The notes: a model not told the origin generated them from the letters alone. Positions 37,394 to 48,209 are shown, numbered from the stretch's first letter. The stretch is DNA of 64,000 bases from Isoperla grammatica (GCA_945910005.1 OX246746.1:32697409-32761408), one strand, 5' to 3'. Numbers and translations: made by a program.

Positions 37394-37970
37394 GTTTATT
37401 GAATAATTCAGATACGTTACATACATTGCTTATTTGTGGCCACAGTAGGAAAACAATCTCCTGAGGTGTGGCTATTTATAGAACAAAATTATACATATAA
37501 ACTAGGAACTTATACACTAAAATAATAATAATAAAAGAAAAGCGTAGATACTAGTAAATACGATATTAATAATTACTAAGTATAAATATGAGAGAGCAGT
37601 TTATAAAGAAAACTTATGGACTACTAACTAATGTTTCTTTTCTTTTCTTTGTATAAAACTGTATATACACACTGATAACAACCAATTTTCGACAATTCTT
37701 TAGATACCAGGGTAACAGTTTACAATGTAATTAACTTTCTCTATACTGAGATTTTGAACCCACATAGTACATTGTTTCATGAAGCAATATTTTGATTTGA
37801 GTAGTGAGATGTGAGACAGAAGTAAGTTATATAGTTTAGGGCCAAGAAATATCGGGTGCCTCTGTGTTAATCCTTTGACAACGCGCAGTTCTTGTACGCA
37901 ATTAAATCTTCTGTTTCTGGTGAAGTGATTGTGAATTTGGGAGACCCGACGGGAGGTTATTTTTTATTAC
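37394..37970 (-). mobile_element. LINE 3' fragment with (TATTC)n tail
   Basis: Minus strand: the C-terminal end of a LINE ORF2 (see 37700-37970), a ~300-bp 3' UTR, AATAAA (37395-37400) and then the TATTC tail. The other side is cut by the palindrome element at 37977; I did not find the rest of the LINE beyond 39697. Confidence 0.75.
37700..37970 (-). pseudogene. LINE ORF2 C-terminal fragment
   Basis: A minus-strand frame reading HFTRNRRFNCVQELRVVKG, then GPKLYNLLLSHISLLKSK, with stop TAA at 37702-37700. H.TR(N)...GPKLYN.LP is the pattern of the C-terminal tail of CR1/Jockey-superfamily LINE proteins. The 5' side is truncated by the adjacent element. Confidence 0.65.
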
Positions 37971-37976
37971 AACGCT

Positions 37977-39696
37977 TATATTAACTTGCCTTGTTTGTCT
38001 GGACGGAATCTTTGAATCGATATTCCACCTACTTCTAGATGTCCGATCCTGCTGAATGTTTTTACACAGACGTATACTTGATGACAATACATGAATCAAC
38101 TGTCATATTTACTAAACTGTCAATTAATTCATCATAATTAATTAATTAATGTTTTACATGGAAATCGATGAATCTTTGAATCGATATTTCACCTATTTTT
38201 AAATGTCCGATCATGCTGAAAATTTGTACACAGACGTATTTCTAATGACAATACATGAATCAACTGTCATATTTACTAAATTGTCAATTAATTCATCATA
38301 ATTAATTAATTAATGTTTTATATGGAAATCGATGTTTAACCCCTTTCCCAACGTCAAATCGGATTTAAAATTTTCACACAGACGTATTTTGAATGACAAT
38401 ACACAAATCAATTGTCATATTTACTAAATCGTCAATTAATTCATCATAATTAATTAATAAATTAATGTGTTATATGGAAATCGATGTACAACCCACTTCC
38501 CAACGTCAAATCGAGTTGAAAGTTTTTACACAGACGTATTCTTAATGACTTCACACGAATCAATTGTCATATTAACTAAATAATTAATTAATTCATCATA
38601 ATTAATTAATTGATGTTTTATATGGGAATCGATGTTTAACCCACTTCCCAACGTCAAATCGAGTTAAAAGTTTTCACACAGACGTGTTCTCAATGACAAT
38701 ACACGAATCAATTGTCATATTAACTAAATAATCAATTAATTCATCATAATTAATTAATTAATTGATGTTTTATATGGAAATCGATATTTCACCCACTTTC
38801 CAACGTTGAATTGAGCTGAAAGTTTTCACACAGACGTATTTTTAATGACAATACACGAATCATTTGTCATATTTACTAAATGATTAATTAATTCCTCATA
38901 ATTAATTAATGTTTTATATGGGAATCGATGTTTAACCCACTTCCGAACGTCGAATTGAGCTGAAAGTTTTCGCACAGACGTATTCTTAATGACAATACAC
39001 GTATCAATTGTCATATTTACTAAAAATATTCAGTTAATTCATCATAATTAATTAATGTTTTATATGGGAATCGATATTTCACCCACTTCCCAACGTCGAA
39101 TCAAGTTGAAAGTTTTCACACAGACGTATTCTTAATGACAATACATGAATCAATTGTCATATTTACTAAATAATCAATTAAGCCATCATAATTAATTAAT
39201 TGATGGGGATCGATAAAACACTCACTTTCGAACGTCGAATTGAGCTGAAAGTTTGCACACAGACGTATTCTTAATGACAATACATGAATCAATTGTCATG
39301 TTTACTAAATAATCAATTAAACCATCATAATTAATTAATCAATCGATATTCGATATATATTCGATTGCAAGATTCTTTAAGACTAAAAAATATAAAATAA
39401 TATTACATGAAAAAAATATATTTTTTTAAAAACCAAGCTTATATTTAAATGCACTAAAAAGTAAAAAATAAATTTTCGCCCAACAAATTTTTGCCTCACT
39501 CGGTAAATAAAAGCGTTGGGCGCTTTCCCTGCATAAACAGCAGAATACTGCAATCTAAGTCAGTACTGAAAGCGCCCAACGCTTTTATTTTCCGAGTGAG
39601 GCAAAAATTTGTTGGGCGAAAATTTATTTTTGACTTTTTAGTGCATTTAAATATAAGCGTTGTTTTTTAAAAAATATATTTTTTTCATGTAATATT
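37977..39696. mobile_element. Palindrome-terminated tandem-repeat element, copy 2
   Basis: Same left end (TTACAACGCTTATATTA), same tandem units (about nine, marked by CAGACGT every ~145 bp from 38066 to 39265) and same palindromic right end as copy 1. The copies diverge immediately after CATGTAATATT, which fixes the right boundary. It lacks the TTAA MITE found in copy 1. No coding capacity. It lies against a truncated LINE. Confidence 0.8.
39399..39696. repeat. Large palindrome (hairpin), copy 2
   Basis: ~298 bp with ~129-bp arms. The arms match copy 1 closely, while the ~40-bp loop differs (AATCTAAGTCAGTACTG side). Confidence 0.92.
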
Positions 39697-39837
39697 ATTA
39701 TTAGATTAAATGGACTTGAGTATTGATAAAAGATATAATTTTCGAACTTGAAAGACTTCCGTTTCATTATATAAAAATTGTGAAGAATATCTAAAAGGTT
39801 TTCTCAACATGATTCTCAATATAATATTTTGGGTACA

Positions 39838-40143
39838 CGGAATAACGCCCACAAGGAACAACGCCCACATGGAACAAAGCCCACACGGAATAACGCCCAC
39901 AAGGAACAACGCCCACATGGAACAAGGCCCACATTTTACGATCCCGAAGCTTCCCGAGCGATGCTGCGTTGCCAAATGTTTAATATTGGTTTTGATATCG
40001 TCGTTACTCACATCTAATTTGCATAATGAAGGTCAACGGCAATGCAAGCTTCGGGATCGTAAAATGTGGGCCTTGTTCCATGTGGGCGTTATTCCATGTG
40101 GGCTTTGTTCCATGTGGGTGTTGTTCCATGTGGGCGTTATTCC
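39838..40143. repeat. Fold-back hairpin built from 16-bp units
   Basis: Left arm 39838-39952 holds six 16-bp units of the type CACATGGAACAACGCC, then ATTTTACGATCCCGAAGCTT. Right arm 40046-40143 is its complement with five units; the loop is 93 bp. This resembles fold-back elements whose long inverted repeats are internally tandem. No clear target duplication. Overlapping frames (39706-40336) on both strands arise from the repeats. Confidence 0.88.
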
Positions 40144-40751
40144 GGTAGCTTGCATGGCCGCCTGGCTCGCGCTCGTAGACACTAGACAGTGCCCTAAGTC
40201 TGCGATAGAGTGCGTTACTCGCGCCAACACGAGCGAATCTAGCGGCCCGTTTGAAGCCAATGGCGGTACGCGCCAAGAGAATGGCTATCCGGCTTACCTA
40301 CGAATAATAGTAATAGTACGCAACTTAGAGGTGTAGTTCGTGAGTTTCTGGTTGTGTGCACCTAGCTCCGACATATCCGACGGTCGTGTACTAGATTCAG
40401 ATATGTGTCTGCTGTTAATTTCTTAATCACCTTGCATATTATTGAAACTTTATAACTTGGTCCTAGGTAAGGAGTATATTGAAATACGAATATGTTTGAC
40501 ATATTATAATAATGGCTTCGATAATAATGGTATAATTTTAGTGCAGATTTATTTTCAGTCTAGAAATGACTAGGAATGTGTTCTTTATAACTTGAGAATT
40601 TGTGTATGGTGCTCCATGTACAAAGATCTAGCTAAGCCAGGTGGCTTGGGCCATAGGTAACCCTCTTCCTTTGGTAGTTTTCGTAGGCCAAAGGGATCGC
40701 GAGGTCACGTGGTACGCTAATATTATAAAGGCACCCAACTATTGTGATGTG
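40144..40751. other. No supported gene
   Basis: GC-richer at 40144-40280, then AT-rich. Left flank of the BEL insertion; its last 5 bp before the LTR (40752-40756, GTGTT) are the target duplication. Confidence 0.4.
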
Positions 40752-40756
40752 GTGTT

Positions 40757-41593
40757 TGTTGCGAGCACCCTCGTCTACGTGGACCGTGTACGCGGGCTCG
40801 CGGGGGGGTGGAAAGATGGCAATGAGCTGCCGGAGCTATGGAGGAGAAGGCTAGGAACAGTCAAGCGTCGAGACGCCAAGGGAAACTATTGACTACAGAC
40901 GCTCGGAGGTCAAGACGGTCATAGACTGGATGTTCCCGAAGTTCCAGACGGTCATAGACTCGAAGTTCCCGAAGTTCCAGACGGTCATAGACTAGACGTT
41001 CCAGACGGTCATAGACTCGAAGTTCGTATGGTAGGTGAGGTGGGTAATTTTGGTATGTAGAAAAATGAGAATCGTGACGTAGGTTGAATAACAGGGTGGT
41101 TTATTTACAGATGAGAAATTAGGCAGGATACGCAAGTAGCAGGCATAGCCGAACTACTGCGAGAATAGGAGAGTCACAAGTAGCAGGCATAACCGAACTA
41201 CTGTGTGAGAAAGTCACAAGTGCCAGGCATAACCGAAGCAACAGTATGACGTGTGAATGGCAAGAGTATCTAAACCATTGAGCTAGCCCTTGTCCAGCTC
41301 GCTCTATTTATACCCAACCCCGGCCCGCCAAAACATTGTTTGGAAGAAACTGGCCAATCAGAGGGCGACTAGTTTCGGCGGGCGGAGAGGGTAGCCGATA
41401 ATATATACAACAAATGACACAATAAAGATTAGAAAAGTAAATGAAAAAATACTTAAAACTACGAATGTCTTTATAGTGTCTTTGACTTGAGGTTTAATTA
41501 TTAATAAGAAAAACATATGTAATTGTTCACTGATCGTACGCCAACGAAGTTATTATGTACAAAAAACACACGCGGGTTTGTGGGGATTTTACA
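40757..41593 (-). repeat. BEL 3' LTR, 837 bp
   Basis: Same sequence as the 5' LTR but with one fewer 57-bp internal unit. AATAAA on the minus strand at 41100-41105 would serve as polyadenylation signal. Confidence 0.96.
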
Positions 41594-41605
41594 CACTCCC
41601 ACCTC
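41594..41605 (-). promoter_or_regulatory. Polypurine tract
   Basis: Minus strand GAGGTGGGAGTG directly before the 3' LTR start TGTAAAATCC; this is the expected primer for plus-strand DNA synthesis. Confidence 0.85.
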
Positions 41606-42102
41606 GGAAATGAGTCTAACTGCTCATTTTCGAGCTCACACGCACAAACACTCGCGCACACGTGTCTTCAATCGGCTCCGATGCTGATTCAGTGAGGGGG
41701 GGGGCGTGGACGTCGAAAGACGATGCCGGGCCTCGATGTGGTGGTCTGCTGCGGGAGGGCGATGTACGAGGGAGAAAAACCTCGCATTTGTGCCCCGAAG
41801 GTCGTCGTCGTGGACCGGGTGCTCGAACGGAAGACTGGCCACCCAGTCAGACGGCCCCTCGCAGAGCCCCCATGGAAATGGCGAGGGCGACATGGCCTCG
41901 CATGTTGGTCTCGAAGATCGTCGTCGTGGACCGGGTGCTCGAACGGAAGACTGGTCACCCAGTCAGACGGCCCCTCGCAGAGTCCCCATGGAAATGATGG
42001 CGGCGCAAGACTTCGGGTATCGGCAAGAATCTCTCAGGGATAATGAAGAAGGAAGAAGAAATGTAATGTGGAGAAGTAAAGACAGGGGGAGGGAGGAGGA
42101 TC
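41606..42102 (-). other. BEL 3' untranslated region with a 116-bp duplication
   Basis: Between the stop codon and the polypurine tract. A GC-rich unit starting at 41796 is repeated from 41912 (116-bp period, second copy ~87 bp). Frames on both strands here are shadows. Confidence 0.8.
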
Positions 42103-45100
42103 TTAATGAGGGATGCTTAGTCTCTCTGGTTTGCGACTAATCCTCCCACTCCTTGTGACAAGTGTCCCTGCTTCTTCTCGCTCACGGATCTCGACTGGGT
42201 GCAGCCTCTGAATGGGGCGAACGTACTCCCCATTCTCGGTTTTTACTTTGGCCACCCTTGAGAAACCGTCTTTGCCAGGATACACTTCCAACACACGAGC
42301 CAGGGGCCACTGCAATCTTTTGTTATCGTTATTGACAAAGACTAGATCACCCTCTTGGATTGTTGGGAAGTTCCTTTGAGCTGTAAACTGCATTAATTCC
42401 GAGAGATATTCCTTTCTGAAGCGTTGTTTTAAATCTTGCAATAGTTTCATTTTGAAGTTGTATCTTTTCGAGAGTGATTTTTGGTTGACTGATACGGTAT
42501 CGATGATCTGACTGCTTGGTATCTCATTGAGAAACAAGGCTGGCGTTAAAGCTTGAAAATCATTGATATCTTCCGACATGTAGGTCAAAGGGCGTGAATT
42601 TACTATAGCCTCAATGTTGCATAACGTTGTTATCATTTCTTCATATTGCAGGACTGATTTCCCCAATATTCTTCTGAGAAGGTTTTTTATGATTCTTATC
42701 ATTCTCTCCCACCATCCACCCCACCAGGGAGACAATGGAGGAATGAATTTCCACTCAATCTTTCGCATTACGGTCGCTCGAACTACTTCTTCTTCGAAGT
42801 TTAAAACGTTTTTCGCGCCTACGAAGTTGGTGGCGTTGTCTGAGTAGACCGTCCTCGGACATCCACGTCGACTTATAAACCGCTCGAGTGCCTGTAGGAA
42901 CGCCTCAGTGCTTAGGGAAGTTACTAGTTCAAGGTGTACAGCGCGATAGACAGCGCACGTGAACACAACAATCCAGGCTTTCCTCCCACCCTTCAAGTGT
43001 AATGGGCCCGCCAAGTCAACGCCGCTTACTTCGAATACTGCTGCGTCGTTGACCCTGTCCGCGGGCAGAGCGGGAGGGTTAGAACTTATTGGTTTGGCTG
43101 TGAACCGCCTACACCGTTGACAACTAGATATCACTCGGCTGACTGTCTTTCTGCCCCTCAATATCCAATACTTCTCTCTTAGCTGGCTTAGTGTTATATT
43201 TACACCAGCGTGAGAAAGATTGTGATGCGCGTCAAGAATAATCTTTTCAACAATGGCATGTTTACTCGGAAGAATAGCGGGTGATTTAAACATGTCCGTA
43301 TCATGACGCGCTGTCAGGCGGGATTTGACAGTCAGCAAGCCCGTGTCTGTAGTTTCTACGTGAATGCTCTTGATCGATTTTAATTGATCCGAACTGAAGG
43401 CTTCAAGCTGAATTAACCGAATGATTATTAATTCCGCATCTTGAATCTCTTTCACGCAAAGTTCACCTATTGTTTTCGTTGCTGGATTCTTGCAATTGTG
43501 AAGGAATCTTTTCATCCATGCAACTACTTTTAACATGGTTCTGAACTTGGAGAAACGAGTGTTTAACATTTGTGAACCCAGGGCCTCTGCAGTTGTAAAG
43601 TTAATCTTTATGGTTTTACGCCTTTCAGAACTGATCTGTTGTTCGTCGATTTTTTGTTCGCTAGTAGGCCACGCGGACATGTCGCTATTCAGCCATTCAG
43701 GACCGACCCACCATTTACATTTTATGAACTGCTCTATTCCCACCCCTCGGGATGGAAGGTCAGCTGGGTTGTGGGTGCCCGGAATGTGTCGCCACGTGCT
43801 TCCTGCTGTCAGGTCTCGAATCTCACTCACCCGGTTCCAAACATAGGCCCCCCACTGGTCTTGCCGAGATATCCAGCTAAGGGCAGTCGTCGAATCAGAC
43901 CAAAAGAATATTTTATGCTTTGGTACTTGCAAGGTCTGATTGACTTCATGTGTTAGGCGGGCACCTATGAGACAGGAGAGTAGTTCGAGCCTCGGAATAG
44001 TAATGTTTTTAAGCGGTGTTATTCTATTCTTTGCTTGCACGAGATTAACCGTTGTCTCTTGTGAAGATTCGTTTCTTAGAAAAACACAGCAAGCATACGC
44101 GTTTTTACTCGCGTCGCAGAATGTATGTAACGTTATGTCGCCTGGTCCTAGGTTCAATGCCCGCGGAATTTGAATCTGATTCAACAGTGGTAACTCTTCT
44201 TTCCACTTATTATAATATCTATCTCGGATTTCAAGAGGCAATTCTTGATCCCAATTAAGCTTGAGCGCCCACGTTTCTTGTAACAGTAGTTTAGGCGGTA
44301 TCGTTATGGGACAAGTGAACCCGATCGGATCGAATATTTTATGTGTCGTGAACAATAAGCTTCTTTTATTGAGAGAGCCACCGAATTCTTCAACTAACTT
44401 GTGCGTATCACAGCTGAGTGTATCGTTTTGTTTATCCCACACAAGGCCTAAAACGGTTGTATTGGCTGATTCTCCCGCGAATTGCCCAGAGCACTCCCAC
44501 CGTCTTAGTTCAAATTGCGCAGTCTTCATTAAGTCAGTGGACTCGGCAATGAATTTAGTGAGCGCCTTCTCGTCGTCTACACTGGTTAGACAATTGTCGA
44601 CGTAAAACGCGTCACGCAATTGATTGGCTGTTGCTTCGAGATGCTTTGGTGCATTGTCCAAGTGGTAGTTTATTGTAGCGGCCAATAAGAATGGACTGCT
44701 TGCCACGCCAAACACTACCCTTGTATGCCGAAGTACTTCAATCTCTTTACAACTGGAATCTCTCCACCAAAGGAATCTAAGATAGTCGCGATCGCCCTCG
44801 TTGACGGAGATTTGTAAGAAGGCTGCTTTGATATCCGCGGAAACACCGATTTTCTTCTGGCGAAACTTCAGTAAGATGTTTGGAATTAGCTCGATCAGGT
44901 TGGGACCCTTAGATAAACAATCGTTCAACGAGGGTGACTCTTTGTCTTTCCTCGCTGACGCGTCGAAAACCGGCCTAATTTTCGTGCTACTCCCATCTTT
45001 AATGACAGCTCGGTGCGGCAAGTAATGGCAATTATTCTTGCTTGTTTCCGGTTTTACATCTTCTATTATACCCTCTCGTTTCCAACTATCGAAGACTGAC

Positions 45101-47268
45101 TGGTATTCGTCAAAATGTTTTACAACTTTCAACGTTTTTGTAGTATTTTCAAGTCTTTTGACAGCGATGTTGTAATTGTCCGGGATAGGGGGGTGTCCTT
45201 CTATCCACGGGAGGTCAACTGCGTATCGTCCGTCGCTTTCTCTATTGACTGTTTTCAGAAAGTGTTTGTTTGTATCCCTGGCAAGCTCATCCTTTTCAAC
45301 TTTAGTTGCATTGTCAGTAATGCCAATGACGTCAAGCTTCCATAGGTCCTGAATAGTACAGTCGTGTACAAACATTGAGGTGACCAAGAGAGAATCGTTC
45401 GTGTGATGGGCACTATCAACGGTTATTTTGCCTATCAGCGTCCACCCGAGCTTTGTTTCTATCGCAACTGGCCCTGAATCTAAAGGTTGAATATTGCCAG
45501 TCAGTAGTTTTCCCGCTATGTCCGCGCCGATAAGGATTTCAATGGATTTTGATGAATGCCCGTAATCACCCAGTTTAATGTTTTTATTCTCAAGCTCGGT
45601 TATCCACGCACCTCTAGGAATATTGTATGCGTAGTTGCATATCTCGGGGTTGTTTAACACTTTAAAATGACACCTGTAGTCGCTGTTTGGGTTGGCCAAG
45701 TGAACTTCGTATTCTTTGTGTTCTCTCGGTACAGTCACGTGACCACCAAACAAGCCGTGTTTTAAAGTTTCGTGTCCGGTTGCGTTATAACCCATTTCCC
45801 GAGCCAATGTGTCCGTAATGTATGATCGCTGGGAACCAGTATCAATTAATGCTCGGGCCAGTCGACTCTGTCCTCTGCTTCCCTCTATCTTTACTTGAAC
45901 TGTTTGAAGTAGGACGTTTTGAGTGAAACTGTTCGTATTCGTCAATGACGTACTGTTATCAGCTGGCGTTTTATTCTCCACCGTATGATTTTTATTCTTT
46001 TGGTTAGGTGGGAATTGTACGCACATAATAGTTTGATGCTTCCTCTCACATAACATGCACTTTACTTGCGCTTTACATTTCTTAGATGAATGACCGAGAT
46101 TAAGACATGAGAAGCAAGCCTTTTTTTCAGTGATTTTTTCTCGCTTCTCTTCAAGTGTCATTCGACGCGCTTGAAAACATTCATGTGAGGGGTGGCCTTT
46201 GTCACAGAACAAGCACTGTTTGCGTTGCTGCCCATTGTCAGAAGTATTCAATAGGTCAGCGGCTGTGGCTATTTGCTTGTTTGACTTGGGCGTATTATCG
46301 TGAGAACCGCGTGATTCGAATGTGTTTCTAGCAAGTTTCACGCGTTCCTCGCTTTCAACTTCATGTCTCAAGAAATTCATTAGTAATTGAAGATTGCTTT
46401 GATCTTCACTCGTTTCGACATGAAGTTTGAAGATATTGCGTTGTCTCTCCCAGGCTTTGATAGTGTCCTCCGGGAGACAACTCTCTACCATCGGAAATAG
46501 CATAATAGCATACTGATTATTCACAACGCCTAGAGATTCTAGTGCACGAAGCTGAGTTTCGATCTTATCATACAATTGCGATAAATCAGATACGCGTTTT
46601 TTCCCGTGGATAAGTTTTAATAATTCACGGATGTATACGTCAATGAGGACATCCTCTCTCCCATACCGTGATTTTAGGGCTTCTATCGCCTTGGTGTAAC
46701 TTGCCGCGGTTGATGGATAACTAAGTATTATTTCTTTGGGGCGCGACCCATCAACCATCGACTGGCTTAAGTACTGAAACTTGTCCTCGGGTGCAATTTC
46801 GTTATCATCGTGGATTTTCTTAAATTGACCCCAGAACGAAAGCCATTGTTTTACATCCCCGCTGAATTTATTTAACTCTAACTCCGGTAATCTATACTTT
46901 TTCTGAATATCGGTTCGATTACTCGAAATTGAGTCCGCGTTGTTGGGGGATGCAAGTTGAAATTCTCCTCTCTGCCTGCCTATCTCATCTGTGAGCTTCC
47001 GCTTAATGAAAATGTATTTTTCGCGGTAAGACTCGGTGCTTTCATATTCGTCATTGATCGCGTCTTCCTCTATAGTGTTATCTGTAGTCAAAGCGGTAAG
47101 AATTTGCGCGTCAATGTTCTCTAACCTATCGTGTTTGTCAGTTAGTAGATCTAGTAGCTCATTGTATCTCTCCGGAAGTGAAATATTATCGAACTCTGCA
47201 GTTATCTGTTGACACAACCTTGTAAGCGATGCCCTCAAGGGCGTTCTCTGTCTTTTAAGGGCGTCCAT
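42103..47268 (-). CDS. gag-pol: BEL/Pao Gag-Pol polyprotein, 1721 codons, intact
   Basis: Single open frame for particle, protease, RT, RNase H and integrase. Start chosen at 47268 (MDALKRQ): an upstream in-frame ATG at 47322 lies inside the LTR and would put the primer site in the coding region. Numbered from 47268: Gag region to ~330; three zinc knuckles (352-364, 385-398, 404-416); aspartic protease LIDTGS, D476; RT with D812 and YVDN at 889-892 instead of the usual YVDD; RNase H near D1052, E1095, D1125 and D1170; integrase zinc domain ~1340-1390; DDE core D1418, D1477 and E1521; C-terminal DUF5641-like domain with VRPIQRLHPVE. Length and order fit BEL/Pao. No stops or frameshifts, so probably functional unless the YVDN residue matters. 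Confidence 0.96.
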   Translation of the reverse strand: MDALKRQRTPLRASLTRLCQQITAEFDNISLPERYNELLDLLTDKHDRLENIDAQILTALTTDNTIEEDAINDEYESTESYREKYIFIKRKLTDEIGRQRGEFQLASPNNADSISSNRTDIQKKYRLPELELNKFSGDVKQWLSFWGQFKKIHDDNEIAPEDKFQYLSQSMVDGSRPKEIILSYPSTAASYTKAIEALKSRYGREDVLIDVYIRELLKLIHGKKRVSDLSQLYDKIETQLRALESLGVVNNQYAIMLFPMVESCLPEDTIKAWERQRNIFKLHVETSEDQSNLQLLMNFLRHEVESEERVKLARNTFESRGSHDNTPKSNKQIATAADLLNTSDNGQQRKQCLFCDKGHPSHECFQARRMTLEEKREKITEKKACFSCLNLGHSSKKCKAQVKCMLCERKHQTIMCVQFPPNQKNKNHTVENKTPADNSTSLTNTNSFTQNVLLQTVQVKIEGSRGQSRLARALIDTGSQRSYITDTLAREMGYNATGHETLKHGLFGGHVTVPREHKEYEVHLANPNSDYRCHFKVLNNPEICNYAYNIPRGAWITELENKNIKLGDYGHSSKSIEILIGADIAGKLLTGNIQPLDSGPVAIETKLGWTLIGKITVDSAHHTNDSLLVTSMFVHDCTIQDLWKLDVIGITDNATKVEKDELARDTNKHFLKTVNRESDGRYAVDLPWIEGHPPIPDNYNIAVKRLENTTKTLKVVKHFDEYQSVFDSWKREGIIEDVKPETSKNNCHYLPHRAVIKDGSSTKIRPVFDASARKDKESPSLNDCLSKGPNLIELIPNILLKFRQKKIGVSADIKAAFLQISVNEGDRDYLRFLWWRDSSCKEIEVLRHTRVVFGVASSPFLLAATINYHLDNAPKHLEATANQLRDAFYVDNCLTSVDDEKALTKFIAESTDLMKTAQFELRRWECSGQFAGESANTTVLGLVWDKQNDTLSCDTHKLVEEFGGSLNKRSLLFTTHKIFDPIGFTCPITIPPKLLLQETWALKLNWDQELPLEIRDRYYNKWKEELPLLNQIQIPRALNLGPGDITLHTFCDASKNAYACCVFLRNESSQETTVNLVQAKNRITPLKNITIPRLELLSCLIGARLTHEVNQTLQVPKHKIFFWSDSTTALSWISRQDQWGAYVWNRVSEIRDLTAGSTWRHIPGTHNPADLPSRGVGIEQFIKCKWWVGPEWLNSDMSAWPTSEQKIDEQQISSERRKTIKINFTTAEALGSQMLNTRFSKFRTMLKVVAWMKRFLHNCKNPATKTIGELCVKEIQDAELIIIRLIQLEAFSSDQLKSIKSIHVETTDTGLLTVKSRLTARHDTDMFKSPAILPSKHAIVEKIILDAHHNLSHAGVNITLSQLREKYWILRGRKTVSRVISSCQRCRRFTAKPISSNPPALPADRVNDAAVFEVSGVDLAGPLHLKGGRKAWIVVFTCAVYRAVHLELVTSLSTEAFLQALERFISRRGCPRTVYSDNATNFVGAKNVLNFEEEVVRATVMRKIEWKFIPPLSPWWGGWWERMIRIIKNLLRRILGKSVLQYEEMITTLCNIEAIVNSRPLTYMSEDINDFQALTPALFLNEIPSSQIIDTVSVNQKSLSKRYNFKMKLLQDLKQRFRKEYLSELMQFTAQRNFPTIQEGDLVFVNNDNKRLQWPLARVLEVYPGKDGFSRVAKVKTENGEYVRPIQRLHPVEIREREEAGTLVTRSGRISRKPERLSIPH

Positions 47269-47291
47269 TACGAAACAAAAGACTACAGTCG

Positions 47292-47308
47292 TCCTGTCAC
47301 GGTCGCCA
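47292..47308 (-). promoter_or_regulatory. Primer binding site, tRNA-Arg
   Basis: The plus strand reads TCCTGTCACGGTCGCCA, which equals the 3' end plus CCA of insect-type tRNA-Arg(UCG) as I recall it. It lies 2 bases from the 5' LTR, where minus-strand DNA synthesis would start. Confidence 0.88.
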
Positions 47309-47710
47309 GATGTTGCGAGCACCCTCGTCTACGTGGACCGTGTACGCGGGCTCGCGGGGGGGTGGAAAGATGGCAATGAGCTGCCGGAGCTATGGAGGAG
47401 AAGGCTAGGAACAGTCAAGCGTCGAGACGCCAAGGGAAACTATTGACTACAGACGCTCGGAGGTCAAGACGGTCATAGACTGGATGTTCCCGAAGTTCCA
47501 GACGGTCATAGACTCGAAGTTCCCGAAGTTCCAGACGGTCATAGACTAGACGTTCCAGACGGTCATAGACTCGAAGTTCCCGAAGTTCCAGACGGTCATA
47601 GACTAGACGTTCCAGACGGTCATAGACTCGAAGTTCGTATGGTAGGTGAGGTGGGTAATTTTGGTATGTAGAAAAATGAGAATCGTGACGTAGGTTGAAT
47701 AACAGGGTGG

Positions 47711-47716
47711 TTTATT
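47711..47716 (-). terminator. Polyadenylation signal in the BEL 5' LTR
   Basis: AATAAA on the minus strand; the working copy is its counterpart in the 3' LTR at 41100-41105. Confidence 0.6.
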
Positions 47717-47915
47717 TACAGATGAGAAATTAGGCAGGATACGCAAGTAGCAGGCATAGCCGAACTACTGCGAGAATAGGAGAGTCACAAGTAGCAGGCA
47801 TAACCGAACTACTGTGTGAGAAAGTCACAAGTGCCAGGCATAACCGAAGCAACAGTATGACGTGTGAATGGCAAGAGTATCTAAACCATTGAGCTAGCCC
47901 TTGTCCAGCTCGCTC

Positions 47916-47923
47916 TATTTATA
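47916..47923 (-). promoter_or_regulatory. TATA box in the BEL 5' LTR
   Basis: Minus strand GGGTATAAATAGAGCG. It lies ~200 bp upstream of the AATAAA on the same strand (47711-47716), giving a plausible U3-R boundary. Confidence 0.75.
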
Positions 47924-48209
47924 CCCAACCCCGGCCCGCCAAAACATTGTTTGGAAGAAACTGGCCAATCAGAGGGCGACTAGTTTCGGCGGGCGGAGAG
48001 GGTAGCCGATAATATATACAACAAATGACACAATAAAGATTAGAAAAGTAAATGAAAAAATACTTAAAACTACGAATGTCTTTATAGTGTCTTTGACTTG
48101 AGGTTTAATTATTAATAAGAAAAACATATGTAATTGTTCACTGATCGTACGCCAACGAAGTTATTATGTACAAAAAACACACGCGGGTTTGTGGGGATTT
48201 TACAGTGTT

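Larger units (their letters stand above)
40757..48204 (-). mobile_element. Complete BEL/Pao LTR retrotransposon
   Basis: LTRs at 40757-41593 (3' LTR) and 47311-48204 (5' LTR), bounded TGTT...TACA on the plus strand, with a 5-bp target duplication GTGTT (40752-40756 and 48205-48209). It has a tRNA-Arg primer site, a purine tract and one open Gag-Pol frame. The LTRs look identical by eye except for a 57-bp unit, so the insertion is recent and the copy may be competent. Confidence 0.97.
47311..48204 (-). repeat. BEL 5' LTR, 894 bp
   Basis: Carries the promoter for the element. It has an extra 57-bp unit (CGAAGTTCCCGAAGTTCCAG..., about 47575-47631) relative to the 3' LTR; otherwise no difference was noticed. 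Confidence 0.96.

Noticed and set aside
36815..37426. 203-codon minus-strand ORF of repeated FYSIL
   Set aside because: Pentanucleotide repeat stays open in frame because five codons equal three units; no sign of selection or a real start.
39809..40336. 175-codon plus-strand ORF and overlapping frames
   Set aside because: Built from the 16-bp fold-back units; open on both strands because of the repeats.
41662..42140. Several 100-140-codon plus-strand ORFs
   Set aside because: They lie across the BEL 3' UTR duplication on the opposite strand; GC-rich composition explains the open frames.
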